Shown: positions 49,213-60,830, counted from the first letter of the stretch. The stretch is 64,000 bases of DNA from Poecilobothrus nobilitatus (GCA_947095535.1 OX352774.1:177566200-177630199); one strand, 5' to 3'. Notes: generated by a model not told the origin, from the sequence alone. Translations and numbers: made by a program.

Positions 49213-49226
49213 GAGTGAAACTAATA

Positions 49227-49261
49227 AGCACATTTTTTCAAAATTTTTTTGGAAATGTGCT
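49227..49261. repeat. Terminal hairpin of the repeat
   Basis: AGCACATTT (49227-49235) and AAATGTGCT (49253-49261) form a perfect 9-bp stem with a 17-nt loop, directly before 'aaaaagta'. The identical copy is at 52236-52270. Confidence 0.85.
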
Positions 49262-51398
49262 AAAAAGTAATTTAATTGCTTTATTCATATTAAAATTTGA
49301 CTAATACATTTTACACTATACTTACATTAAAAACAATATATAGACAATGACAAAGTATTAAAATAATAACTAAACAAAAATTAAATAAAATAAATAAATA
49401 TTGTCCAAGTGTAATCCAAAACCAATTTTTAAAATAAATTTCATTGGAAATTTCCGAATTAAATCCTTAAAAATAATCCATGTTCCCAAATCATGATACG
49501 ATAAACCATTAAATAAACAATTGAATAGACAGGATAAAAACACGAAATTTTTTTTAAAATACAAGAGGAAACTAAGGACCTTTAATGTGTCATCATGGAG
49601 CTTTGTTTTCTATTATATCTCGTTCTACTTTTTATTATTTTAAAACAAAAAACAAAAACCCATTTGAAATAGAAAAAACAAACATTTAAATTCCTAGAAA
49701 AATATCTTAACATTTAAAAACAAAAAAAAATAAGAGATAGATTTTTTTCTTTTTATTTTTTTCAACGAAATTTTAATCAAACATTTTTACACAAACCAAC
49801 AATAAAAATCTGAATTTAAATTCATGTAACGAAATAAAAAATACGAATCAGTTTCTTTTCGAATCTTTAAGATACAAAACGTTCATTATATTGTAAACTG
49901 ATGTAGAATGCTTTAAATAATTTCTTGTTATTTTTTAATGCTTATGTAAAATATCAACCTAGAAAACCTATAAAAGGTCTATAATTTATATAATATATTA
50001 TGTATATATATAAAAAACTCCCATCTATTTCAGAGCGTGTATAAAAAGATCCTTTAATCTCAATTAGTTTCACCCTTATCAAACTAGAGTTTTCTAGTTT
50101 CAAGAAGATTTTCTTCGTTTTTGGTTTCAAGAGCTTACAGAGGATTAAACCGGAAACAAATTTGAAAAAAAAGAAGCAAAAAAAAAACATATCCCCCTAT
50201 CATTAAAAAAATAATACAACCAATAACACTTAATTACAAAAATGTTATAACTCAAATATATTTCTAAGCACTAAATATCCTTTTCTAATCCTTTTCTTCA
50301 AATTCTTTAATTATCGTATTTGAATATTTATATATAAAGTTTATTTATATATAAAGTTTATTTCATAATAACGGTTATACAGAATTTTAACAGGATATGT
50401 GTACTGATACATAAATTTGCCGATATAAATGATATGTCATGATGTGTGCGTTGAAAAAGTTTTAAAATATCATGATAACGGTTTTATTTTTTGGGTAGAA
50501 TTTTTTTAAGATATGTAAACACCATGCTTTTTTCCGTTAGAAATAATTATAGGGTCATTAGAAATTTTCATTAAATTATGGCTCTAAGTATTTTTGGAAA
50601 ATTACATAGAAAAATTTCAAGCGGAAAGGAGAGAATCAAATCTTATTTAAAACAAATGTTGAGAGAAATAACTGGGAAATTGAACAAAACCATTTTCAGC
50701 GTGCTTAAATTTCTTAAATTCGAAGACTATGGCACAAAAACTATTAATATACTATTAATAGTACGAAATTGATGAAAAATTAAAAATTGCGCTGAAATTG
50801 AAATAAACTAAATTTAACCCTATCAAAATACACAATGCATTGTAAATTCAAGCAATTGGCATTTACAATTATTGATTATTGAACCCAAAAGAAAACTACA
50901 CAGCAATTTAGAGAATATCACTTTAACAAACGACTTGAACTCACGACCAACATGAACATCGACTGAAGCAAAGAAATTAAATTTACTTACTTAATATCTG
51001 ATTTATTTAACATGCACTGGTGATGCACTCAGGCGAAAAAAAATCGTTTGATTGGATAATGGCGAAACTTACGTCGAGAGTCTTGATAATTTTTAAAATC
51101 GAAATCGAATTGGAGAAGGTTTGTTAATAGTATGGCATAATTTTACGACTTCATAGCTTTATAGCTTAGATTTGCATCCATTCGTATGAAAAATGAATGA
51201 AACTAATATTTAATAACATCTTTAAAGTAAAGCGCCGACAATAACGTAACATTACAATAAAAAGCTAAAGAAACATCATCATCATCATTGCTGTTCAAAA
51301 AAAAAAACCCCTCTTCTTGCCAGCTAATCAGTATGCTCTTCTGACCTTAATCCGATGAAACATTTATGTGTCATTCTTGTTCCCCAAATTTACAAAGA

Positions 51399-54300
51399 AA
51401 ATTTCATGCAAAATGTGGTTTTCACATAACGGTAAATTTAAAACGTAAATTACAAAATATTACATAATTTTGATATTGTTTTATATAGATAATAAAATTT
51501 TCGATCTTCTACCGGTTTTATATTGCAAAACTATTACGCAGAGCCCGAGATATATACATCTGAAAATGGGGCTTTTTTACAATTTTGAAGAGCTGCAACT
51601 TTGGAACCCTTTACAACTAAAATAAACCTTTCACACACGTAAAAATATATTATTGTAGCTTTAATTTTTACATCTTGCAGAAGTAAAATGTGTGCAGGTT
51701 CCTAAGTTACAGGTGTTTAAAAATAGCAAATTTTCAATTTTTAAGCCCTAATAGCTCATAAACAGGGGATGGTCCGAAAAAATTTTCTGAGCAAACTTAT
51801 ACTGATTCTAAAAGTTCTTTCTTGCCTCAAAATTTCAAGCTTCTATCTAGAAGCGTGCCGGAGTTATGAAAGTAGAAAAATCATGCAAAATTTAGTTTTC
51901 ACATAACGGTAAATTTAAATACTAAATTTAAAAAAATTGTATAATTTTGATATAAATTTACAAAGTTAAAAGAAATACCTGTCGAATGACGTTTTCAGAT
52001 TGAAAAAATCTTAATCAGAACATAAGATATATGCATTTAAAAATAGGGCTTTTTCAAAGTTTGAGGGGGTGTAGCTCCGTAATGGGGGGGGCTACATGAA
52101 AAAGTTGTTCCACAAAATTATTTTTTTTATGAGACCTACCTATGGTTAAAATTTTTTTTCTCTATCTTCAACGGTGTAGAAGTTTTGTAAACAGACGGAC
52201 GGACGGACGGACGGACGGACAGAGTGAAACTAATAAGCACATTTTTTCAAAATTTTTTTGGAAATGTGCTAAAAAGTAATTTAATTGCTTTATTCATATT
52301 AAAATTTGACTAATACATTTTACACTATACTTACATTAAAAACAATATATAGACAATGACAAAGTATTAAAATAATAACTAAACAAAAATTAAATAAAAT
52401 AAATAAATATTGTCCAAGTGTAATCCAAAACCAATTTTTAAAATAAATTTCATTGGAAATTTCCGAATTAAATCCTTAAAAATAATCCATGTTCCCAAAT
52501 CATGATACGATAAACCATTAAATAAACAATTGAATAGACAGGATAAAAACACGAAATTTTTTTTAAAATACAAGAGGAAACTAAGGACCTTTAATGTGTC
52601 ATCATGGAGCTTTGTTTTCTATTATATCTCGTTCTACTTTTTATTATTTTAAAACAAAAAACAAAAACCCATTTGAAATAGAAAAAACAAACATTTAAAT
52701 TCCTAGAAAAATATCTTAACATTTAAAAACAAAAAAAAATAAGAGATAGATTTTTTTCTTTTTATTTTTTTCAACGAAATTTTAATCAAACATTTTTACA
52801 CAAACCAACAATAAAAATCTGAATTTAAATTCATGTAACGAAATAAAAAATACGAATCAGTTTCTTTTCGAATCTTTAAGATACAAAACGTTCATTATAT
52901 TGTAAACTGATGTAGAATGCTTTAAATAATTTCTTGTTATTTTTTAATGCTTATGTAAAATATCAACCTAGAAAACCTATAAAAGGTCTATAATTTATAT
53001 AATATATTATGTATATATATAAAAAACTCCCATCTATTTCAGAGCGTGTATAAAAAGATCCTTTAATCTCAATTAGTTTCACCCTTATCAAACTAGAGTT
53101 TTCTAGTTTCAAGAAGATTTTCTTCGTTTTTGGTTTCAAGAGCTTACAGAGGATTAAACCGGAAACAAATTTGAAAAAAAAGAAGCAAAAAAAAAACATA
53201 TCCCCCTATCATTAAAAAAATAATACAACCAATAACACTTAATTACAAAAATGTTATAACTCAAATATATTTCTAAGCACTAAATATCCTTTTCTAATCC
53301 TTTTCTTCAAATTCTTTAATTATCGTATTTGAATATTTATATATAAAGTTTATTTATATATAAAGTTTATTTCATAATAACGGTTATACAGAATTTTAAC
53401 AGGATATGTGTACTGATACATAAATTTGCCGATATAAATGATATGTCATGATGTGTGCGTTGAAAAAGTTTTAAAATATCATGATAACGGTTTTATTTTT
53501 TGGGTAGAATTTTTTTAAGATATGTAAACACCATGCTTTTTTCCGTTAGAAATAATTATAGGGTCATTAGAAATTTTCATTAAATTATGGCTCTAAGTAT
53601 TTTTGGAAAATTACATAGAAAAATTTCAAGCGGAAAGGAGAGAATCAAATCTTATTTAAAACAAATGTTGAGAGAAATAACTGGGAAATTGAACAAAACC
53701 ATTTTCAGCGTGCTTAAATTTCTTAAATTCGAAGACTATGGCACAAAAACTATTAATATACTATTAATAGTACGAAATTGATGAAAAATTAAAAATTGCG
53801 CTGAAATTGAAATAAACTAAATTTAACCCTATCAAAATACACAATGCATTGTAAATTCAAGCAATTGGCATTTACAATTATTGATTATTGAACCCAAAAG
53901 AAAACTACACAGCAATTTAGAGAATATCACTTTAACAAACGACTTGAACTCACGACCAACATGAACATCGACTGAAGCAAAGAAATTAAATTTACTTACT
54001 TAATATCTGATTTATTTAACATGCACTGGTGATGCACTCAGGCGAAAAAAAATCGTTTGATTGGATAATGGCGAAACTTACGTCGAGAGTCTTGATAATT
54101 TTTAAAATCGAAATCGAATTGGAGAAGGTTTGTTAATAGTATGGCATAATTTTACGACTTCATAGCTTTATAGCTTAGATTTGCATCCATTCGTATGAAA
54201 AATGAATGAAACTAATATTTAATAACATCTTTAAAGTAAAGCGCCGACAATAACGTAACATTACAATAAAAAGCTAAAGAAACATCATCATCATCATTGC

Positions 54301-54411
54301 TGTTCAAAAAAAAAAACCCCTCTTCTTGCCAGCTAATCAGTATGCTCTTCTGACCTTAATCCGATGAAACATTTATGTGTCATTCTTGTTCCCCAAATTT
54401 ACAAAGAAAAT
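51399..54411. repeat. 3,009-bp tandem duplication, copy 2
   Basis: Second copy of 48390-51402. The first 880 bp is the 3' part of the hairpin-ended repeat, here without its 5' part, because it was carried along by the duplication and did not insert separately. After 54411 ('acaaagaaaat') the sequence diverges into unique DNA. Confidence 0.95.
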
Positions 54412-54794
54412 AAGTAATTTAGTTCAATTAATTGTATTTTTATAGACAACTTTCGACTGTAAAACTTTTTTTTTATTCGATAAGAAATGAAATTTATGCA
54501 ATTATAAACAAAAATGGTCTTAAAACCGTTTATTAAAGTAAGCTGTTTTAAAAGAATTTTAATTGAGTACTTAAATATTTTTTTGTTATTGTTAATAAAA
54601 ATATTAAGTTATTAAATTTACTTTTATTTATTTTAATTTAGTTTTTATAGATAATATTTGTAGATCAAAAAGTGTTCTTGGATAGGGGTAAGTACTCTTT
54701 TATATGAAATAAGACAGAGGTAAAATGGTGAGATCTTATATTTATGAAACATATTTTATATGAATCTATATTGAGTGTTTCTGGTTTGTTTCAG

Positions 54795-55250
54795 TAAAGC
54801 AATGATTTAACATGACCCTAAAGAAGAAAGCCCAATGAAGTTATAATCACATAATCTTAGTAGCCAGTTCACATCGCAATTTTTGGAAATTGCACGGTCA
54901 TTAAACTTTTCTATCAATAAATTGATTGTGCCACATAATTTCTGCACAATAAATGGTCATTTGGTTTATGTTCTTGTGTCAACCGAATTTTAAACGCCTT
55001 GAATTGCAAATCTTTATAAAGAATATTCCATGTGGTGTCATAAGAAAGTTCAAGTTCAAGACATCTTGAGAACGCCGTCTAATTGATTATTCTCGATTTT
55101 CATCAAAGTGTGGATCACATCATCAATATTTTCAGCAGTTCGTTTACCTTTTTGTCGGGTTAAATTCTTATGTTAAAAACTTAATTAGAATACTACTATT
55201 TGTCTCGAATTTTTCAATTACGAATACTAAGCTCTGTAACTCGATTATGT
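54795..55250 (-). pseudogene. Decayed DDE transposase (IS630/Tc1-mariner-like)
   Basis: Minus-strand blocks in shifting frames: 'GKRTAENIDDVIHTL' (the 'GRPRTxENVxxV' helix-turn-helix linker), 'LELELSYDTTWNILYKDLQF' and 'FKIRLTQEHKPNDHLLCRNY' (the 'LxxxxxTVxRILxxDLxxxPYKxQLxQxLKPxDxxxR' block), then, after a large internal deletion, 'AISKNCDVNWLLRLCD' and 'FIGLSSLGSC' (the 'NWPPRSxDLTPxDFFLWG' block that holds the last catalytic acid). The centre carrying the first two catalytic Asp residues is absent. Stops and frameshifts show long decay. Terminal inverted repeats were not located. Confidence 0.8.
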
Positions 55251-55254
55251 TAAA

Positions 55255-56535
55255 TTTTCACGTAATGGGCGCAAATTATCCTGAATAGATTTATTATTTT
55301 TGTAATAAATTTTAACAATTTTTATATGCTGTTTAACTGGGTATATATCCATGGCGATTTTTCAAATAATACTGAACACAAATGTCAATTTTGGAGCTTA
55401 TATGAAAACAAAGGCCTCTATGATGTTTACAAAATATATAATACTAATTTGATAACCCTTTATATACAACTTAATAATATGATATATAAATAAGCAATCT
55501 TTAATATTCGTTTTATACTAATTCAGTATATCAAAACCTATAAAGAAAATGAATATTCCATATTAAACAGTTGGTAAATAAAAAAATTTTTATAATCAAA
55601 TATTAAACAATAATATAAGATACTAAATTTCAAAACTATTTCACCAAGTTGTCATTAATAATAAACCAAAACAAAAAATAAAATAAAAGATTAAAAACAT
55701 TGATGAAGATAAAAAAAAAAGAGTTGATGAAAGGACTGAGCTGAGCCAGCATTGATTTCAAAAGTGTAAGGTATAAAACTATCGTCCAGGCACGAATACA
55801 ACAATTCCAGAAGTAATACCCAAACCATTTACTTCAATAGGGCTTCATTACTTCATTACTTTATAGGGCAACCTATACCAATTACCCGGCATTTGTTCAG
55901 AAGAGTAGAATAACATACTCGAAAGACTTTGGAGATATCAAGAGCAACTGATTTTTATTGTTATTTAAAAATTTTTAAGAAATAAAAATCTTAAAAATAA
56001 CAAACAACTCAAATTGAATAAAAGAAAAAGGAACAGAAACAAAATTACAACAAAAAATATTACAAAATAAAACCTTTTTGGGATAACAAATCAATTTTTC
56101 ACATTATTGGTATCATTCAATTTGTATTTTCTTTTCTTTTCTTTTATTTTTATCAGGAAATATAAATGTCTTTTGAGTTATTTGTGATTTTTTCATCCAG
56201 AAACAAAATATAAAACAAATGATACATAGGAATATCCTGTTAAAATAATCAAAAAAAAAAATTTTTTTGTTTTTAATTTTATTTTTTTTATTTCTCTAAT
56301 TTTCTTTTACAAAACAAATAAAAAATATATGCTAATTTATAATGTCCTTTCTTCAAAGTCAAAAAAACTTCAAAACAAAAAAGAATTGAAATTTTTTGAT
56401 TAACATTTTTATAAATTTTTATAAAAAAAAAAAAAGAAACAAAAAATTAATCGAAAATACTTAAAATTTTGAAAACAAAATGGAAAACATTTATTTTCCA
56501 TTATTTTTATTTTTTTTAAATATTTCATATCATAT
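55255..56535. other. AT-rich DNA without recognised genes
   Basis: A slightly GC-richer stretch at 55735-55935 ('ctgagctgagccagcattga') is not assigned. The remainder is A/T homopolymers. Confidence 0.45.
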
Positions 56536-56539
56536 AGGA

Positions 56540-57418
56540 ATTAGATATTATTATTAAAGCCCTTAGCGCCTTAGTTTAATAAGGATGAATATTAAAATTA
56601 TAAAATTATATATTAAGTTTATAATGTTTAGGTCGCAAGAGGATTCTAATTGGAAATTATTAACTTTTTTTAGTAATTTTCTTTTCATTTAAATATATTT
56701 GCAACTTTTACAAAGGTTTTATGCCTACACTCCCTTAGTTAATACCCAAGTGTTTAAATACTCGTTTTATATTAACTGAACGAAAAATAAAAATGATTTG
56801 AATTAATATTTACATTATTTATTTTATTATCAAAATTTTCATATTATTTTTGTTTTATATCACATATTTACAGTAGTTCCATTTTATTTTAAATCTTTTC
56901 GTGGTTTTGATATTGCATATTCAGAAGGATAACACAATTATATTTGAAAATCATCTGTTACTATATTATTAATTTATACAACATTATTACTCATTTTCTT
57001 TAAATTAAACATTTATATATTCGATATTTGCAGAATATTTATATATATTTGGTTGCACAAGGGTATATATTAAGAAAAATCACTTTTCCAGTATTTTTGC
57101 TTCCAGTTAAAAGTATGCTTACTCTCATAATTGAACCCAACATTCCATCTGTTAATGCATCATTTACTTAATCACTCGATTGTGACCCCAGATATTTTTT
57201 TATAAACTTATTCTGATATTTTATCTCTCATAGAATAATGCTATATTACTACACACTATATATTATAAATTCGGTAGTAAAGTAGAATTGTTAACAACAA
57301 ATACTTTTTCAGTAATTTTCCTTACAATTAGATACAAATAGATACATCTACGTGTCTTATATGATATAAGTAGTATATGATATATATGCTTAATCACTCG
57401 ACCACCAAAGCCGCTATT
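56540..57418 (-). mobile_element. Cluster of diverged SINE-2 copies
   Basis: Three decayed copies of the SINE-2 layout in the same orientation: about 56540-56765 ('taggtcgcaagagg', 'cctacactcccttagttaat'), 56960-57180 ('ttggttgcacaaggg') and 57220-57418 ('ttcggtagtaaag', 'actcgaccaccaaagccg'). They precede the well-preserved copy at 57418-57697. Another trace with 'actcgaccaccgaga' is at about 57805. Boundaries are approximate. Confidence 0.5.
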
Positions 57419-57697
57419 TCATTTATTTATTTATTTATATTAATATTACATACATTAATATAGTGCAATATTATTGAACCATCGGCTACTTAAGCCATTA
57501 TAGGTTTTTATACTATTATTAAATTATATACTAATATTATTTATTTTGTTTATATTATATACTATATATTTACATTATATTAGGTCGTAAGGGGGGTATG
57601 TAAAGAAAAAAATTTACGACCTGTGCAGAGATCGAATCCACACTCCTTCGGTTAATACGCCAGATGCCTACCAACTAGGCTACCGAAGCCCCCCAAA
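57418..57697 (-). mobile_element. SINE-2, tRNA-derived, best preserved copy
   Basis: On the minus strand: 'gggggcttcggtagcctagt' with A-box 'ggtagcctagttggtagg' (57667-57684), B-box 'gtggattcgatctctg' (RC of about 57626-57641), 'cacaggtcgtaaa' and the complement of 'ttaggtcgtaaggggggtat', then a long AT body matching 29780-30055. The tRNA-like head is more complete than in the other copies. Confidence 0.8.
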
Positions 57698-57699
57698 GC

Positions 57700-58315
57700 C
57701 GCTAACTTTTTTATTATTTTTAAATTTCCTAAAGTAAATTGCATACTTTTAGGATAATAATAAAAACTTTATCAGCAGGATTTGTTTTTTGTAGAGTATA
57801 TGATATACACTCGACCACCGAGAATCCGAACTTTTTAATTATTTTTAAATTTCCTTATGAAAATTGCATACTTTTAAGGTAGTAATCGGAACTCTTTCAA
57901 CAGAATTTTTTTTTTTTAGAATTTGTTTTAGACAGCATATGGTAAACAACTAACTTACAACTAAAAATTTTGGAAAAAGTTTAAAATATATGCATTTAAT
58001 TCTAAATACAAAATTTTTCTAGTCATAATCACAAAGAACAAAACATTTCAATTAAATGAAACAATAATTATTAGAACAATATTAAATTATATGAGAACAA
58101 AAAAATATGAATCAAAATTATTATCAAAAATTTTTCAATAAATATATTATTTATATACCTATATATCTACTGTTTGTATTTTATCGCTATAAAATGTCCT
58201 TTCCGGAAAAGAAAAAATAAAATTTAAGATGTTAGACCATCTGGGATCTATTTATTTGAGTTTTTTTTTATTGCGATTGATGAACCAAAAAATGTTTATT
58301 TAATTCATAGATTTT
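57700..58315. other. AT-rich DNA with short repeated phrases
   Basis: 'aaattgcatacttttaggataataataa' and 'aaattgcatacttttaaggtagtaat' recur 120 bp apart (57738 and 57858), probably parts of the SINE-2 cluster. Confidence 0.45.
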
Positions 58316-58338
58316 AATATTCTTTAATCAAAATTAAA

Positions 58339-58800
58339 TTGTATTTAATACAAAAATGTCGGCACTTTAACTATAAATGTGTAAAAAAAAAAGTTCAGCA
58401 GTACTACTCAAATAAAATTATCTATAATGAGGCTAAACTTGTTAGAACAGATAATTTTATAATTAATTTAATAAGAAATCACATCCAAAGTAGTATTGAG
58501 ACAAACGAAAATTCACTAATATATCACCCGTGGTATGAAAACGAATTTTATATCAAACAAATTTTGCTTTCAGGCTTCATTTCTCCGAAAGCATTTATTT
58601 TCCTTAGATAAACATAATTATATTGAAAACACAACAAAATTCCTCTTATATACCACTATAAAAGAAATGCCTCAAATAAAAAAATTCCCTTAAATTTAAT
58701 TAACAGCATAGATATAAACGATTCAAACAATTTCAAGTATGATCAATTCATTCCTAACAAAGATAAATTTAAGCAAAAACTGATTTACTTTTGGAAATAA
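58339..58800 (+). pseudogene. Unrecognised protein family, copy C
   Basis: The frame is open from 58318 and homologous from about 58345: 'LIQKCRHFNYKC', 'QQYYSNKI', 'KLVRTDNFIINLIRNH', 'NSLIYHPWYENEFYIKQ', 'ILLSGFISPKAFIFL'. A single extra base near 58607 then puts 'DKHNYIEN', 'FKYDQFIPNKDKF' and 'LIYFWK' into another frame, ending at TAA 58798-58800. There is no ATG at the expected start. The blocks align with copy A (23564-24014) in order and spacing, but the two are well diverged, so the copies are old. The sequence after the stop ('aggttagttcttaaggg', later 'aagttttatttta') resembles the tract after copy A. Function unknown. Confidence 0.78.
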
Positions 58801-58804
58801 ACTA

Positions 58805-59180
58805 TTAAGAAGGGCAATAAAGCCACAATTTAAGCTTTTAGGTTAGTTCTTAAGGGTAGTTAGTATTAAATAGTTATAAGTTTTATTTTAAAACAAAAAT
58901 ACTAAAGTTGTTTTTTTATCCTTTGTTGTTTTTTACAACACAAAATATACTATTAAAAATACAAAAAAAATGTAAAGATTTATTATAATAGTTATATATT
59001 AATTTTAAATCAAGTAAAAATAAGGGTTTCTTTTATTTATAATATAGTTATCACAAATTTAAATGAGAGAGTTACTATTGTAACCATTACATTAAAATGT
59101 TATAATATTGGAATATTCTTTAGTTTTATTTAGGATAAGTAATGAATATATCAAAACAGGTAATAAGCAAGTAAATGTAA
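58805..59180. other. AT-rich DNA, 3' flank of copy C
   Basis: The first ~100 bp may belong to the duplicated unit of the unknown family. Nothing else recognised. Confidence 0.45.
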
Positions 59181-59205
59181 CAGTAAGTCGATGCAACCGA
59201 CTTAT

Positions 59206-59926
59206 TTATACCCTACACCTAAAAAATTCAAATTAAATTAAAAAACCATAAGTTATTTTAGTTAGGTATTTAATATAAGCTAAAAAAATAAATGCTTTTA
59301 CACCCTTTGTTCAAAATTTCAGGTCTTTATCTTTATTAAATTCGAAGATATGCTTGTTAGGTCTTGGGAAGTGTGTGAAGGCACCCGGACCACTTCCCCA
59401 ATTCATCCCAAATTTTAGAAACATTATCAGAACAGGATAGAATACTTTTATATCAAATTTCAAGTTTTTATATTTATTAATTTCGAAGATATGCTTGTTC
59501 GGTCTTGGGAGTTGTGTGAGAGATACCCGAACAACCATTCCAATTCATCTGAAATTTTAGGCAAATCAGGGATTCATGAAACAACACTCTCGTATCAAAT
59601 TTGCATTTTCTATCTTTATTAATTTCGAAGATATGCGTATTCGGTTTTGGGAGTTGTATGGGAGGTACTCGAACCCATGGACTGATTTTGTCCAGATTCG
59701 AACTTAGCCTTCCTTTTGTAATTATTAACCTACAATATAAATTTCATCAAGATAGCTTTACTAGTTTTTGAGTTATCGTGCGATCGGACGGACATCGCTA
59801 AATTGACTCAGAAGGTGATCCTGATTCAGAATAGATATACATGTCCATATCTTACTCACTTCCTTTTGGTGGTTACAAACACCATACCAAAGTTAATATA
59901 CCCTATACTTAATGTGTAGGGTATAA
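59206..59926 (+). repeat. TIR repeat with 141-bp internal units
   Basis: Terminal inverted repeats TTATACCCTACAC (59205-59217) and GTGTAGGGTATAA (59914-59926). Inside, 'attcgaagatatgcttgtt' recurs at about 59341, 59482 and 59624 (periods of about 141-142 bp), each followed by 'cggtcttgggagttgtgtg' or similar. The right part has 'gagttatcgtgcgatcgga', 'taaattgactcagaaggtga' and 'cctgattcagaatagatata', related to 12590-12640 and 38560-38640. The 75-codon minus frame 59311-59538 is an artefact of the internal repeat. Confidence 0.75.
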
Positions 59927-60304
59927 TAAAACATTGAAAAAAAAAAAATGTGTAAAAAAAGTTAATCTAGCGATTCATCAAAAAGCAAAATGAAAAAAAA
60001 ACCAAAGTTTAAAAAAATAACTTTATTAATAACTTTAAAAATACATAAAGGTATTAAATTTAAAAAAAAAATAAAAACAAAAAATAGTAATTTTATTCAC
60101 CAAAATGTAACTGACTTAATCGCGTCAATTAAAATTTAATTCAAAGTTTAAATATTTTATTTTTCATTTTAAATGAAATTACTAAAGTAAAACAATTTAT
60201 TCCTGGTAACTAAAGGACTTAAAGGAAATTATGTAATATAATGTATCACTGTAATTTTTTTGGTCACAAAAGATCTTAGTTCCTATTAATTATCTGGAAC
60301 TTAT

Positions 60305-60720
60305 GAAATCTGACTCATGGCGCAGTGAGTAAGTCGCCAGCCTTTCAATCGGAGGGTCTTGGGTTCAAACCCCGGTCAGGTCATTTTAAAAAAATATATA
60401 GTAGTTTTATATCGTAATAATGTATATCGTATAATAGTATAATTAATAATGATAATAATATTAATATTAATAGCTACTACAGTGACAGTGGGGTTGTCTT
60501 CAATGATTACCTCATGCAGGAAGATGTTATATTCTACTACATGTGGTAACTGTTGATGGCTATAGTCATTGTTAGCAAGTAGGGGTTTCATCCCATTACA
60601 TAGGCTAAATCATATGTGATGGTAAGTTTAGTCAGTAAAAATCTGACACTGCCAAGGATTTCCGGTGTCTTTGAAAGATTCTCACCTATCTTAGGAAAAA
60701 AGAAACTAACTGTTATATAC
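60305..60720 (+). mobile_element. SINE-3, tRNA-derived, best preserved copy
   Basis: The head 'ctcatggcgcagtgagtaag' has an A-box (tggcgcagtga), a D-arm (GGCG...CGCC) and the T-arm/B-box 'gggttcaaacccc' (60361-60373). The acceptor stem is imperfect, so it is not a normal tRNA. An (ATA)n linker, 'agctactacagtgacagtgg', 'gggtttcatcccattacat', 'gtttagtcagtaaaaatctg' and the end 'gattctcacctatcttagg' follow. The 25015-25560 copy has the same order. Confidence 0.8.
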
Positions 60721-60784
60721 CTTAAGTAAAAACAACAGCAGTTTATTCACTTAAAATGTTTATCATAGTTAAATAGAAGCTTTG

Positions 60785-60830
60785 TAATTATACCCGTACG
60801 AACATACTTTTCTCTCTTGTAGGTAGGAAT
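60785..60830 (+). repeat. ATACCCGTACGAAC repeat fragment
   Basis: 'ttatacccgtacgaacatac' matches the left end of the repeats at 985 and 5598. The rest of the element is missing or unrecognised. Confidence 0.55.

Larger units (their letters stand above)
47480..49266 (+). repeat. Hairpin-ended repeat with three ~478-bp internal units
   Basis: Starts 'acaaggtagaatgtaaacc'. Three tandem units follow, marked by 'gg..ccggagttatgaaa' at about 47891, 48368 and 48849, a period of about 477-481 bp. It ends with 'agctccgtaatggggggg', an 'aacggtgtagaagttttgta' block, a (GGAC)n tract and the terminal hairpin at 49227-49261. The second unit contains the left breakpoint (48390) of the 3-kb duplication. It lies 40 bp after the helicase pseudogene. 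Non-coding; the class is not certain. Confidence 0.75.
48390..51402. repeat. 3,009-bp tandem duplication, copy 1
   Basis: Every line I compared is identical to the sequence 3,009 bp downstream (51399-54411). Copy 1 begins at 48390, inside the second ~478-bp unit of the hairpin-ended repeat, and shares 4 bp (AAAT, 51399-51402) with the start of copy 2. It contains the end of that repeat (to 49266) and about 2.1 kb of AT-rich DNA without recognised genes. Small frames inside (49370-49564 minus, 49954-50190 minus, 50578-50772 plus) therefore occur twice with identical translations and need not be genes. Confidence 0.95.

Noticed and set aside
50578..50772. 64-codon ATG-started, Lys-rich frame, identical at 53587-53781
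   Set aside because: Its two identical copies are explained by the 3,009-bp duplication, not by selection; no known domain. Kept open only if expression is found.
51399..52275. Independent second insertion of the hairpin-ended repeat
   Set aside because: It is truncated exactly at the duplication junction and identical to 48390-49266, so it was duplicated, not inserted.
60305..60385. Possible functional tRNA gene
   Set aside because: D-arm and T-arm are present but the acceptor stem does not pair fully and a SINE body follows that is shared with 25015.
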